DNA of 64,000 nucleotides from Kribbella sp. VKM Ac-2569 (GTDB lineage Bacteria; Actinomycetota; Actinomycetes; Propionibacteriales; Kribbellaceae): contig NZ_SGXJ01000001.1 of NCBI RefSeq assembly GCF_004216905.1, positions 372,001 to 436,000 of the forward strand, given 5' to 3'. The position numbers were made by a program, and so were the translations under genes. Shown here piece by piece: positions 45,907 to 54,362 of the stretch. Position 1 is the stretch's first letter; each line of letters opens with the position of its first letter. A model generated the notes under the pieces. It saw nothing but the letters and a program-made list of their open reading frames with translations, was not told the DNA's origin and did no database searches.

Positions 45907-46379
45907 CGAGGTGGCCGGACGGCGCGGGCCCGCAACAACGGGCTCGCGCCGAGCCGGTCGATCAGCTCCACAAGCAACAACCGCGCCTGTTCGACGCGGT
46001 CGTCACCCAAATCCTTACGAACCTCTGCGTCGATGGCCGCGCGGTGCTTGCGGGCGGCGGCGATCACGGCCTGCCCGCGGTCGGTGAGGACGACCTGGCG
46101 GGCGCGGGCATCGGCCGGATCCGGCCGGCGGCTGACGTAGCCGCGGCTCGAGAGGTCGGCGACCGACTTCGAGGCGGCCTGCTGGGTCACCCCCAGCTTC
46201 TCCGCGAGTGTGCTGATCGTCACCGGCCCGCCGACCAGATGCTGGAACACCACACCGTCCGCGAAGCGCGAGTCCGCGAACCCCTCAGCCGCGAGCCGTC
46301 GCTGCAACTCGTCCGCGAGCGCCCAGCCGGCGAACAACGAGGCCAGGGACAGATCGGCGTCAGCGGGATCGAACTCCAT
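45903..46379 (-). CDS. MarR family transcriptional regulator
   Basis: 158 residues from the ATG at 46379. The winged helix is seen in TISTLAEKLGVTQQAASKSVADLSSRGYVSRRPDPADAR (residues about 55-93), followed by the C-terminal dimerisation helix. Divergent from the flavin-reductase-like gene, with two identical-class palindromes between them, so it very likely represses both. A TATATT box ends seven bases before its ATG (leaderless type). Its stop overlaps the ileS stop, convergently. Confidence 0.93.
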   Translation of the reverse strand: MEFDPADADLSLASLFAGWALADELQRRLAAEGFADSRFADGVVFQHLVGGPVTISTLAEKLGVTQQAASKSVADLSSRGYVSRRPDPADARARQVVLTDRGQAVIAAARKHRAAIDAEVRKDLGDDRVEQARLLLVELIDRLGASPLLRARAVRPPR

Positions 46380-46386
46380 GACCCGA

Positions 46387-46433
46387 AATATACAACCGCG
46401 GTTGTGCATCAGCTAATCTACAACCATGGTTGT
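46387..46433. promoter_or_regulatory. Twin MarR operators over two divergent leaderless promoters
   Basis: Two perfect 14-base palindromes, ACAACCGCGGTTGT at 46392-46405 and ACAACCATGGTTGT at 46420-46433, share the ACAACC/GGTTGT arms with centres 28 bases apart. Site one overlaps the marR -10 (TATATT, 46392-46387). Site two covers the ATG of the right-hand gene, whose -10 is TAATCT (46414-46419). Confidence 0.85.
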
Positions 46434-46881
46434 GCAAAAGGAGTTCCTGGACAGAGCGCACCGGATCGTCTGGTGCACAGTGGCCACGGTCGGGCCGGAC
46501 AACCGGCCGCGGACCCGCATCCTGCACCCGATCTGGGAGCTGTACGACGAACTGACCGGCTGGATCGTCACGCGCGCGACGCCGGTGAAGGTGCGGCATC
46601 TGGCTCACAGCTCGTATGTCAGCTGCAGCTACTGGGAGCCCGGGCATGAGGTGGCGGTCGCGGACTGCGAGGCGGAGTGGGTCACGGATGCGGTGACCCG
46701 GCAACGAGTGTGGGAGCTGTACCGGGACGCTCCCGCACCACTCGGCTACGACTTCTGGAGTGTGTTCCCCGACGGTCCTAGCGGGGAATCACCTTCGCTC
46801 CTGCGGCTTACGCCGTACCGGCTGCGGCTTGCTGATGTCGAGACGCTCAGCGGCCGGAAGGTTGCCCTCGCCTGGCCCTGA
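46426..46881 (+). CDS. Pyridoxamine 5'-phosphate oxidase-like flavin-binding protein
   Basis: 151 residues with the PNPOx split-barrel: FLDRAHRIVWCTVATVGPDNRPRTRIL (residues about 7-33), WIVTRATPVKVRHLAHSSYVS and a C-terminal FSVFPDGPS-type strand (WSVFPDGPSGESPSLLRL). Such proteins bind FMN or F420 and reduce or degrade small molecules; the substrate is unknown. Control by the adjacent MarR suggests a stress or xenobiotic role. No ribosome site precedes the ATG; the start codon itself lies in the operator. Confidence 0.87.
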   Translation: MVVQKEFLDRAHRIVWCTVATVGPDNRPRTRILHPIWELYDELTGWIVTRATPVKVRHLAHSSYVSCSYWEPGHEVAVADCEAEWVTDAVTRQRVWELYRDAPAPLGYDFWSVFPDGPSGESPSLLRLTPYRLRLADVETLSGRKVALAWP

Positions 46882-46935
46882 CTCCGAGTCACCAATAAAA
46901 GACCCTGTGTCAGAGGTGGTCAGACATGGCGAAGA

Positions 46936-46960
46936 GGCGGTGCTGCCGGAAAGCACCGCC
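46936..46960. terminator. Bidirectional intrinsic terminator
   Basis: GGCGGTGCT (46936-46944) and AGCACCGCC (46952-46960) form a perfect nine-pair stem with a seven-base loop, followed by CCTTC on the plus strand. It lies between the convergent flavin-protein and divIVA genes and can serve both. Confidence 0.75.
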
Positions 46961-46993
46961 CCTTCAACAAACAAGTACAGCGACTACGTCTTT

Positions 46994-47743
46994 TTAGACG
47001 CCGTGACCGTGCGCCTGCGCACGCGCCTCCGGCCGGAAGCCGTTGCGCGGGCTGAGCGTGTCGTCGCCGTTGCCGAGCGCCTTCAGCTGCTCGGTGAAGT
47101 ACGTCTTCAGGCGGCTGCGGTACTCACGCTCGTAAGCGTGCAGGTCGTCGATCGTGCGCTCGAGCTGACCCTTCTGCTTCTCCAGCGTGCCGAGCATCTG
47201 CGCGCGGCGCTCGGCGATCTCGCCGTCGAGCTTCTCGGCGCGGGCGCGGGCCTCACCGGTCATCCGGTCGGCCTTGCCGCGAGCCTCGTTCTCCAGGCGC
47301 TCAGCCTTGGCGCGGGCCTCGCCGATGATCTTGTCGGCGGTGTCCTTCGCCTCCTGGACCAGGTCGTCGGAGTGCTTGGTGGCCATCTCCAGCAGCCGCA
47401 CCGCGGAGCTGGAGGCGTCACCGACAGTGCCGGCCGCCGCAGCCGCGGTCGGAGCGGCCACCACCGGCGGCTTCTCCTCGGGCTTCTCGACCACGACCGG
47501 GGGCTTCGGCTGCTGCACGACTGGCGGCAGCGCGGCGGTCTGGTCGACCGGGCGCTGCTGGTCAGCACCAGCGCGCTGAGCCGCCGCGAGCTTGGCCCGC
47601 AGCTCCTCGTTCTCGGCGAGAAGTCGCTCGAGCTCGGCTTCCACCTCGTCGAGGAAGGAGTCGACCTCTGTGACGTCGTAGCCCTCCCGTAGTCGGACGG
47701 GCGTGAACTGCTTCGAGCGGACGTCATCCGGCGTCAGCGGCAT
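46994..47743 (-). CDS. divIVA: DivIVA/Wag31 polar growth protein
   Basis: 249 residues. The membrane-binding N-terminus is PLTPDDVRSKQFTPVRLREG and is followed by the coiled-coil YDVTEVDSFLDEVEAELERLL. A Pro/Val-rich linker (residues about 75-105) separates it from a second long coiled-coil. In actinobacteria this protein marks the pole and directs apical wall growth. GAGGTG lies four bases before the ATG. It is the last gene of the dcw region. Confidence 0.95.
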   Translation of the reverse strand: MPLTPDDVRSKQFTPVRLREGYDVTEVDSFLDEVEAELERLLAENEELRAKLAAAQRAGADQQRPVDQTAALPPVVQQPKPPVVVEKPEEKPPVVAAPTAAAAAGTVGDASSSAVRLLEMATKHSDDLVQEAKDTADKIIGEARAKAERLENEARGKADRMTGEARARAEKLDGEIAERRAQMLGTLEKQKGQLERTIDDLHAYEREYRSRLKTYFTEQLKALGNGDDTLSPRNGFRPEARAQAHGHGV

Positions 47744-47810
47744 CTTTCACCTCGTTTGTCTGTGTCTTGGCGGAGTCCCCGTGGCCCTCGCCTTGGCGAC
47801 TCAGTAGATC

Positions 47811-47840
47811 ACGTTATCGCTTCGTTGTCTTATGACGGAA
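47811..47840 (-). promoter_or_regulatory. Candidate divIVA promoter
   Basis: On the minus strand, TTCCGT (47840-47835) and TAACGT (47816-47811) are 18 bases apart, in the 135-base gap between yggT and divIVA. This would give divIVA its own transcript with a leader of about 60 bases. Modest match. Confidence 0.3.
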
Positions 47841-47878
47841 TCCGGGCTCTATCTACCCCGTCTTCACGGTCCTCACCC

Positions 47879-48184
47879 TTACAACGACCGAAGGGCCGTC
47901 GAGTTGATCGCCATCGCCACCGAGACCATCACGAACAGCATCAGCATCGACAGGTCGATCCGGATTCCGCCGGCCCCGATCGGGGGCAGGATCCGCCGCA
48001 ACGGCTTCAGGAACGGGTCCGTGATCGAGTAGATCAGCTCGAAGAACAGCAGCAGCGGCCCTTTGGGGTGCCACTGCGGAGCGAACATGACGATCAGACT
48101 GAGTACGAACCGTGCCACCAGCACCAGGAAGAAGGCGAGCAGTACCCAGTACAGAACGATGAGGACGAGCGCTAGAGCATCCAT
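47879..48184 (-). CDS. YggT family membrane protein
   Basis: 101 residues with two hydrophobic regions (VLIVLYWVLLAFFLVLVARF and the C-terminal DLSMLMLFVMVSVAMAI) and the family core ITDPFLKPLRRILPPIGAGG. YggT proteins are small integral membrane proteins linked to division and osmotic stress by context. A TACACT box (48200-48195) lies ten bases before the ATG, so it may have its own promoter. Between sepF and divIVA, as in most actinobacteria. Confidence 0.9.
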   Translation of the reverse strand: MDALALVLIVLYWVLLAFFLVLVARFVLSLIVMFAPQWHPKGPLLLFFELIYSITDPFLKPLRRILPPIGAGGIRIDLSMLMLFVMVSVAMAINSTALRSL

Positions 48185-48222
48185 GTCGAGACCGAGTGTA
48201 GAAGACGGCGGAAGCGCCGGCC

Positions 48223-48789
48223 TCAGCTCTGGTTGTAGAACCCGTCCGCAGCGATCTTTTCCTTCTCCTCGGCAGCCACCGTCACGTTCGGCGGGCAGAC
48301 CAGGAACACCTTGGTGGTGATCCGCTCGATCGAGCCCCGGCAGCAGAAGATCAGGCCGGCCGCGAAGTCCACCAGCCGCTTGGCGTCGGAGTGGTCCATC
48401 TCGGTCAGGTTCATGATGACGGGCGTACCGTCGCGGAAGTGCTCACCGATGACGCGCGCCTCGTTGTAGCTGCGCGGGTGCACGGTGGTGATGCGGGCCA
48501 ACTCGGTTACCTCCGGGGACGACGCGACACCGCGCCGGTCTGGGAACTTGCTGACCGTGGCGCCGCTCTGGTCCTGACGCTCCTCGCGGCCCTGGAACTG
48601 GGGCTCGGTGCGAGGCTCGCGGCTCTCCCTGCCGGCGGGTACCGGCTCGGCCTCCTGGGAGTCCCCGTCGACGGCTTCGTCCTCGTACTCGTCGTAGCCG
48701 TCGTACTCGTCGTCGTACCGCGCGTTGTAGCGCTCCCCGTCCTCGACCAAGCCGAGGTACACACCCATCTTGCGCAGTGCGCCGCTCAT
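48223..48789 (-). CDS. sepF: Cell division protein SepF
   Basis: 188 residues. The N-terminal membrane-binding helix ([16 protein letters not shown]) is followed by an acidic Tyr/Asp-rich linker and the SepF domain ([21 protein letters not shown], then [22 protein letters not shown] and [10 protein letters not shown]). It bundles FtsZ and ties it to the membrane; in actinobacteria, which lack FtsA, it is the main membrane anchor. The ATG at 48789 has GGAGGG close by; the open frame upstream is not conserved. Confidence 0.95.
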   Translation of the reverse strand: MSGALRKMGVYLGLVEDGERYNARYDDEYDGYDEYEDEAVDGDSQEAEPVPAGRESREPRTEPQFQGREERQDQSGATVSKFPDRRGVASSPEVTELARITTVHPRSYNEARVIGEHFRDGTPVIMNLTEMDHSDAKRLVDFAAGLIFCCRGSIERITTKVFLVCPPNVTVAAEEKEKIAADGFYNQS

Positions 48790-48860
48790 GGCCCTCCAGC
48801 ACCTCGAATCCGGTTCGACGACAACAGTGAGCAGGAAGCAAAACCCGCTCGATGTCGACA

Positions 48861-49574
48861 CTAACCCAGCAGAGAGCGCGTACCGAGTAATGCACGCCCG
48901 AGCCGCACGTGTGTCGCACCGTGCTTGATCGCGGCTTCCAGATCGCCGGTCATCCCGGCCGAGATCCAGTCGGCGCCAGGGTGTTCGGAGCGTAGCCGCG
49001 ACGCTACTTCACGCAGTCCGGCGAAGGCCTCCTCCGGGTCCGAACCGAGGGGTGCGACGGCCATCACTCCCCCGAGCTCGAGGCCGTCGGCCGTCGCGAT
49101 CTCCGCGGCCAGTTCCGGTACGTCGGCGGGCGCGACACCGCCCCGGCTCGCACCGGTCGCCGCGTCCGCGGATCCGTACCCCGCGAGGCTCACCTGGATC
49201 AGGCAGCGCAACGTCTTCTCCTCGGCGACCGCGGCCTTGGACAGCGCCTCGACGAGTGACGACCGGTCGACCGAGTGCACGACCGACGCGTACCGCGCGA
49301 TCGATCGGGACTTCTTCGACTGCAACTGACCGACGAAGTGCCAAGTGAGATCCGGGCACTCCGGGGCCTTCGACTTGAGCTCCTGCTCGCGGTTCTCCCC
49401 GACGTCCTGGATCCCGAGGCCCGCGAGCGCCCGTACGTCGCTGACTGGGAAGGTTTTGGTGATCGCCACGAGGGTGACCTCGTCCCGGGCCCTCCCGGCC
49501 GCCTGACAGGCCTTCTCGATCCGCTCCTGCACCTGCACCAGATTCTGGCGCAGCTCGTCGGCGCGTGTACTCAC
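48861..49574 (-). CDS. YggS/PLPBP family pyridoxal phosphate-binding protein
   Basis: 237 residues from a GTG at 49574. It is an alanine-racemase-like TIM barrel: [11 protein letters not shown] with the PLP Lys near residue 36, [26 protein letters not shown], and the C-terminal [25 protein letters not shown]. These proteins keep PLP homeostasis and have no proven catalysis. The GTG overlaps the pgeF stop (GTGA). Conserved beside sepF. Confidence 0.93.
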   Translation of the reverse strand: MSTRADELRQNLVQVQERIEKACQAAGRARDEVTLVAITKTFPVSDVRALAGLGIQDVGENREQELKSKAPECPDLTWHFVGQLQSKKSRSIARYASVVHSVDRSSLVEALSKAAVAEEKTLRCLIQVSLAGYGSADAATGASRGGVAPADVPELAAEIATADGLELGGVMAVAPLGSDPEEAFAGLREVASRLRSEHPGADWISAGMTGDLEAAIKHGATHVRLGRALLGTRSLLG

Positions 49575-50305
49575 TGTGAGACCAACTTGATCAGCCCTGC
49601 CATCCGCCCGCTCTCCGGACCTTCGCGGCGGTACGAGTACAGGTTCTCGGACTCGATCGTGCAGGCAGTCGCATCGACCACCTCGACACCGAGTTCGGCG
49701 AGTTGTGCCTTCACGCCGGCAGCCACGTCGATCGCCGGCGTCCCCCAACTTGTCTCGGAGTACGACGCCGGCACCCGCTCCGCGACCTCGGCCCGCATCT
49801 CGTCGGGGACCTCGTAGCACTTCCCGCACGCATACGGTCCGAGGACGGCGGTGATCGTCGACGCGCCGAGTTCCCGCATCGCGTCGACGGTCGCCGGGAC
49901 GATGCCGACGTACATGCCCTTGCGGCCGGAGTGTGCGGCGCCGATCACGCCGTCGCCGGACAGCAGCACCGGCAGGCAGTCGGCCGCGCGAACCGCCAGC
50001 ACCACATCGGATCGCGTCGTCACCAGACCGTCGGCCTTCGGCATCGGCCGGGCCGGCAGTTCGTCATCCGGCCGTACGACGTGGACGTCGCGGCCGTGCA
50101 CCTGGCTGACCCGCACCACGTTCTCCGCGGGCACCCCGAACTCGGCCGCGATCAGCCCGAAGTTCGCGATCACCCCGTCGACATCCGGACCCGAGGCGCT
50201 ACCCAGGTTCAGTTCGCCGTACGGCGGCTGACTCGCACCGCCGAACCGATCGGTAAAGGCAAAGCGGACACCCCGGCGAACCTCGTCATACCCGAACACG
50301 CCCAA
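49571..50305 (-). CDS. pgeF: Laccase-domain protein (PgeF/YfiH family)
   Basis: 244 residues with VRVSQVHGRDVHVV, LAVRAADCLPVLLSGDG and IGAAHSGRKGMYVGIV, which hold the His and Cys residues of the family's metal site. Members were named polyphenol oxidases but several act as purine nucleoside phosphorylase or peptidoglycan-edit enzymes (PgeF), so the exact activity is uncertain. It lies between ftsZ and yggS, the standard dcw position. Confidence 0.9.
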   Translation of the reverse strand: MGVFGYDEVRRGVRFAFTDRFGGASQPPYGELNLGSASGPDVDGVIANFGLIAAEFGVPAENVVRVSQVHGRDVHVVRPDDELPARPMPKADGLVTTRSDVVLAVRAADCLPVLLSGDGVIGAAHSGRKGMYVGIVPATVDAMRELGASTITAVLGPYACGKCYEVPDEMRAEVAERVPASYSETSWGTPAIDVAAGVKAQLAELGVEVVDATACTIESENLYSYRREGPESGRMAGLIKLVSQ

Positions 50306-50352
50306 AGGCTACCGGGCTCGACACTCCTTACTCCCACACCGCCCGGACAACC

Positions 50353-50405
50353 TTGAGAAGCCACCAACCGTTCTCCGGACGGAGAAATGGTTGGTGGCTT
50401 CTCAA
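50353..50405. terminator. Large perfect hairpin after ftsZ
   Basis: TTGAGAAGCCACCAACC (50353-50369) is the exact reverse complement of 50389-50405, 17 pairs, and an inner TTCTCC/GGAGAA pair (50371-50376 with 50381-50386) adds six, closing on a GGAC tetraloop. It lies 42 bases past the ftsZ stop. There is no strong U-run. It may terminate ftsZ transcripts or stabilise the mRNA end. Confidence 0.7.
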
Positions 50406-50446
50406 AGTTGGTTTCGAGGTACGGCGTGGGTGGAGCGGGGCGGCGG

Positions 50447-51982
50447 TTACTTGAGGAAGTCCGGGATGTCGAGGTCTTCCTCGGGCTCCGGCTTCTTCGG
50501 CTTGGCCGGCTGACTCGGCTGCGTGGACTGACCCGACTGACCGGCGGCGTTGCTCGGGCCGTTGGTCGGCCAGGAGTGCTGGGTCGACGGCGAGGCCGGG
50601 GTGTGCGGTGCCGGCTGGGCCGACTGCTGGCCGGACTGCACCGTGCGGACCCCGTCACCCGATTGCGGGCGCGCGGAGTTCGTCGTCCCAGCACCGGGCC
50701 GCGGCTCGGTCGATGCAGGCACCGGCACCGTGTCGTCGGTCGGGGCCGGCGGGGTGGTCGGAGTGCCCTGGTTGTTCGGGACCGCGGTAACCGGCGGGTT
50801 CTGCACCGGGGGCTGGGCGTTCGGCGCCTGCCCCGGCTGTCCCTGGCCCGGGTGCTGCGCAGGACCAGGCTGCTGGGTCGGCGCGGGCTGCTGCTGAGCA
50901 GGCTGCTGCGGCTGGCCTGACTGCTGGCCTGCCGGTGGTGTCGTGCCGCCGGACATCGGCGACGAGTAGCTCTGCGACGACGGGCGGGACGACTGTGGCC
51001 GGGCCTGGTTCATCGCCTGTTCGCGGCGTTTCGGCATCCCGCCGTCGAACCCGGCCGCGATCACCGTGACCCGCACCTCGTCGCCGAGGGCGTCGTCGAT
51101 GACCGCGCCGAAGATGATGTTCGCGTCCGAGTGCGCGGACTCCGAGACCAGTTGCGCCGCCTCGTTGATCTCGAACAGACCGAGATCGGATCCGCCGGCG
51201 ATCGACAGCAGTACGCCGTGCGCGCCCTCGATACTTGCCTCCAGCAACGGCGAGGAGATGGCCGCCTCGGCGGCCGCGACGGCGCGGTCCTCGCCGCGCG
51301 ACGAACCGATACCCATCAGCGCCGAGCCGGCGTTCGACATGACCGCCTTGACGTCGGCGAAGTCCACGTTGATCAGGCCGGGGGTGGTGATCAGGTCGGT
51401 GATGCCGGAAACACCCTGCAGCAGCACCTGGTCGGCCTGCTTGAACGCGTCCAGTACGGACACGGCGCGGTCGGAGATGGTCAGCAGCCGGTCGTTCGGG
51501 ATGACGATCAGGGTGTCGACTTCTTCGCGGAGGGTGGCAATGCCGTCCTCGGCCTGGGTCGCGCGCCGCTTTCCCTCGAAGGAGAACGGCCGCGTGACGA
51601 CACCTATGGTCAACGCGCCGAGCGAGCGGGCGATCCGCGCCACGACGGGCGCGCCGCCGGTGCCGGTGCCGCCACCCTCGCCGGCGGTGACGAAGACCAT
51701 GTCGGCGCCCTTCAGCGCCTCCTCGATCTCCTCGGCGTGGTCCTCCGCGGCCTTCTGCCCGATCGCCGGGTTCGCACCGGCGCCCAGGCCGCGGGTCTCC
51801 TCGCGGCCGATGTCGAGCTTGACGTCCGCGTCGCTCATCAGCAGCGCCTGGGCGTCGGTGTTGATGGCGATGAACTCCACGCCTTTCAACCCGTGCTCGA
51901 TCATCCGGTTGACGGCGTTCACGCCGCCGCCGCCGATGCCGACGACCTTGATGAGTGCCAGGTAGTTCTGCGGTGCCGCCAC
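50447..51982 (-). CDS. ftsZ: Cell division protein FtsZ with very long C-terminal linker
   Basis: Tubulin-like GTPase of 511 residues that builds the division ring. The GTP loop is seen in [16 protein letters not shown] and [19 protein letters not shown] near residue 105; the T7 loop is in [17 protein letters not shown]. The core ends near residue 315. About 185 residues of Gln/Pro/Ser-rich linker follow, then the conserved tail DLDIPDFLK that binds SepF and partners. Most relatives have linkers less than half as long. The start is a GTG at 51982. Confidence 0.97.
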   Translation of the reverse strand: MAAPQNYLALIKVVGIGGGGVNAVNRMIEHGLKGVEFIAINTDAQALLMSDADVKLDIGREETRGLGAGANPAIGQKAAEDHAEEIEEALKGADMVFVTAGEGGGTGTGGAPVVARIARSLGALTIGVVTRPFSFEGKRRATQAEDGIATLREEVDTLIVIPNDRLLTISDRAVSVLDAFKQADQVLLQGVSGITDLITTPGLINVDFADVKAVMSNAGSALMGIGSSRGEDRAVAAAEAAISSPLLEASIEGAHGVLLSIAGGSDLGLFEINEAAQLVSESAHSDANIIFGAVIDDALGDEVRVTVIAAGFDGGMPKRREQAMNQARPQSSRPSSQSYSSPMSGGTTPPAGQQSGQPQQPAQQQPAPTQQPGPAQHPGQGQPGQAPNAQPPVQNPPVTAVPNNQGTPTTPPAPTDDTVPVPASTEPRPGAGTTNSARPQSGDGVRTVQSGQQSAQPAPHTPASPSTQHSWPTNGPSNAAGQSGQSTQPSQPAKPKKPEPEEDLDIPDFLK

Positions 51983-52034
51983 GTCCGCGCCTCTCGCCTC
52001 GTTGCTTTTCCCGTTGTCCAGCGAAAAGACTGAA

Positions 52035-52075
52035 CCTCAAGTGGATGCTTAGACTTATGTCAACTTTAGATTACG
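52035..52075 (-). promoter_or_regulatory. AT-rich island upstream of ftsZ, candidate promoters
   Basis: A short AT-rich stretch in a GC-rich gap contains, on the minus strand, TAATCT (52073-52068) and TAAAGT (52068-52063), both fitting the TANNNT -10 pattern, plus a TTGACA at 52063-52058. It probably holds a dedicated ftsZ promoter. Spacing does not allow a firm assignment. Confidence 0.35.
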
Positions 52076-52142
52076 TCGCACGCTACGGGACGGGTTCTGG
52101 CGATGTCCACGCGCCTCGCCGCCCGTACCGACATGTGATCCG

Positions 52143-52883
52143 TCACCGCTTTTCCCCTTTGGTGACAGGAAGATCGGGCGCCGAGACGTCGTACACCTTC
52201 GCCTGCCGTTTCATCAGCACGCTGAGTACCTCGGCCTTGCGCTCGCTGTCATCGGAACTACCCCAAACGACCTTGACGCCGGAGCTGAGGTTGAGGGTGA
52301 TCGAGTCCGGGGACGCTGCCGAGATCGATCCCACCTGCGCCCGCAGCGTGTCCGGCAGGGCCGCCGACACCGTCACCACCGAGTGGATCGTGACGTCGCG
52401 CCGCACCCCGGTCACCTTCGCCTCCGGCAGTCCGGCCGGCCGGTCCGGCACCGTGCGGTACGACGTACCCGTCGCGTCCACCAACTCGTACCGCGAGCCG
52501 TCGGTGACCACCACGACCGGGACCCGTTCGGTGACGACGATCACGATCTTGCGCGGCCACGCCCGCGTCACCTGCGCGTCCGCCACCGCCGGAATCGTCC
52601 GCACCCGGTCCGCGATCGACCGCAGGTCGACCTTCGCCAGTGGTGTACCCGTCGGCGCGGCCGCGACCTGCTCGATCGTTGCCACCGGCACCGTGTCGGC
52701 ACCGCTGATCCGGACCCCGGAGACCGCGAACGCGGAGGAGAAGTAGAACAGCCAGACGATCAGACCGGCCAGCACGACCAGTCCGCCGCCGATGGCCCAG
52801 GGCAACCAGCTCCGCCACCGCACCAGCCGTTGCCGGCGCGCGAACTTCTGCTGTGCCCGAGCCAGATCGACGCTCTGGCTCAT
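52143..52883 (-). CDS. ftsQ: Cell division protein FtsQ
   Basis: 246 residues: a cytoplasmic basic N-terminus, one transmembrane helix (WAIGGGLVVLAGLIVWLFYF), a POTRA domain (FAVSGVRISGADTVPVATIEQV) and a beta domain (AQVTRAWPRKIVIVVTERVPV). It links early and late division proteins. Located between murC and ftsZ as expected. Confidence 0.93.
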   Translation of the reverse strand: MSQSVDLARAQQKFARRQRLVRWRSWLPWAIGGGLVVLAGLIVWLFYFSSAFAVSGVRISGADTVPVATIEQVAAAPTGTPLAKVDLRSIADRVRTIPAVADAQVTRAWPRKIVIVVTERVPVVVVTDGSRYELVDATGTSYRTVPDRPAGLPEAKVTGVRRDVTIHSVVTVSAALPDTLRAQVGSISAASPDSITLNLSSGVKVVWGSSDDSERKAEVLSVLMKRQAKVYDVSAPDLPVTKGEKR

Positions 52884-52901
52884 TCAACGAACCCCACGCT
52901 T

Positions 52902-54362
52902 TTACTCCACCACAGGTACCGGCATTGCCTCGGAAGGCTCGCGGGCGGCGGCGCGTTCGGCCAGTAAACCAACGACTTCCGGGCCGATCAGCGTCACGTC
53001 GCCCGCGCCCAGCGTCACCACCAGGTCGCCCGACTGGGCGAGGTCCGTGACCAGCTGCGGTACGGCGGACCACGACGGCTCGAACCGCACCTGCTCGGGC
53101 TTCAGCGGCACGTGGTTCGCGATCAGGGCACCGGTGACACCGGGCTCCGGGTCCTCACGGGCCGCGAAGACGTCCATCACCACGACCTCGTCGGCCAGTG
53201 CCAGCGCCTCGGAGAACTCGGTGGCGAAGATCCGGGTCCGGCTGAACAGGTGCGGCTGGAAGCACGCGATCACGCGCCCCTCCCCCGCCACCTGGCGCGC
53301 CGCGGTCAGGTCGACGGCGAGCTCGGTCGGGTGGTGCGCGTACGAGTCGAACACCCGCACGCCGTCCTCGAGACCCTTGAACTCGAACCGCCGTCCGGTC
53401 CCGGTGAACGACGCCAGTCCCTCGGCCAGGTCGGCCGCGGAGAACCCGAGCCCGAGCCCGACGGTCAGTGCCGCCGACGCGTTCAGCGCGTTGTGCTTGC
53501 CGGCCTGCTGCAGATTCACGACGGGCAGCTTGCGTCCGCGGTACACCGGCACGAACGACTGCGTCGCCCCGGTCGCGATGATCTCGGTGACGTGCAGGTC
53601 CGCGTCCGCGGCCTCGCCGTACGTCCGGACGTCGATCCCGCGGTCCCGCGCGTACGACGCCAGCGCGTGGGCGCCCGCGTCGTCCTGGCAGATCACCATG
53701 AACCCGCCGGGCAGCACCCGTCCGCAGAACTCCTCGAACGCCTTCCGGTAGCTGGCCTCGTCGCCGTAGTTGTCCAGGTGGTCCGGCTCGACCGACGTGA
53801 CGATCGACACCTCGGGGGCGTAGGTCAGGAACGACTTGTCCGACTCGTCCGCCTCGGCGACAAACAGGTCGCCGGTGCCGTCGTGGGCGTTCGACCCGGA
53901 CTCGTTCAGGTTGCCGCCGATCGCGTACGACGGGTCCGCTCCGCAGTGCTGCAGCGCCACGGTCAGCATCGACGTGGTCGTGGTCTTGCCGTGCGTGCCG
54001 GCGACAGCGAGCGTCCGGCGGCCGACCATCACCGAGGCGAGCGCGGCGGCCCGGGGCAGAATCGGGATCCCGGCGGCGCGGGCGGCGACCACCTCGGGGT
54101 TGGTCTCGCGGATCGCCGTCGACACCACCACGGTGTCGGCGTCCTTCACGTGCTCGCCGGCGTGGCCGACCCAGCAGGTAGCGCCGAGCGCCCGGAGCGC
54201 GCCGAGCACCTTGCCGTCCTTGGCGTCCGAGCCGGACACCTCGATCCCGCGCGACGCCATGATCCGGGCGATCCCGGACATCCCGGCGCCGCCTATGCCT
54301 ACGAAGTGCACCCTGCCCAGCTTCTCGGCCGGTAGCAGCGTGTCAGGTGCGGTGACGATCAC
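52902..54362 (-). CDS. murC: UDP-N-acetylmuramate-L-alanine ligase MurC
   Basis: Adds L-Ala to UDP-MurNAc. 486 residues from the GTG at 54362. Landmarks are FVGIGGAGMSGIARIMASRG at the start, the ATP loop VAGTHGKTTTTSML near residue 120, and FEFKGLEDGVRVFDSYAHHPTE. The GTG overlaps the murG stop (GTGA); upstream frame residues are shadow. Confidence 0.96.
   Translation of the reverse strand: MIVTAPDTLLPAEKLGRVHFVGIGGAGMSGIARIMASRGIEVSGSDAKDGKVLGALRALGATCWVGHAGEHVKDADTVVVSTAIRETNPEVVAARAAGIPILPRAAALASVMVGRRTLAVAGTHGKTTTTSMLTVALQHCGADPSYAIGGNLNESGSNAHDGTGDLFVAEADESDKSFLTYAPEVSIVTSVEPDHLDNYGDEASYRKAFEEFCGRVLPGGFMVICQDDAGAHALASYARDRGIDVRTYGEAADADLHVTEIIATGATQSFVPVYRGRKLPVVNLQQAGKHNALNASAALTVGLGLGFSAADLAEGLASFTGTGRRFEFKGLEDGVRVFDSYAHHPTELAVDLTAARQVAGEGRVIACFQPHLFSRTRIFATEFSEALALADEVVVMDVFAAREDPEPGVTGALIANHVPLKPEQVRFEPSWSAVPQLVTDLAQSGDLVVTLGAGDVTLIGPEVVGLLAERAAAREPSEAMPVPVVE

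Noticed and set aside
52058..52063. TTGACA as the -35 of an ftsZ promoter
   Set aside because: No -10 hexamer lies at 16-19 bases; only the separate TANNNT boxes nearby are kept as candidates.
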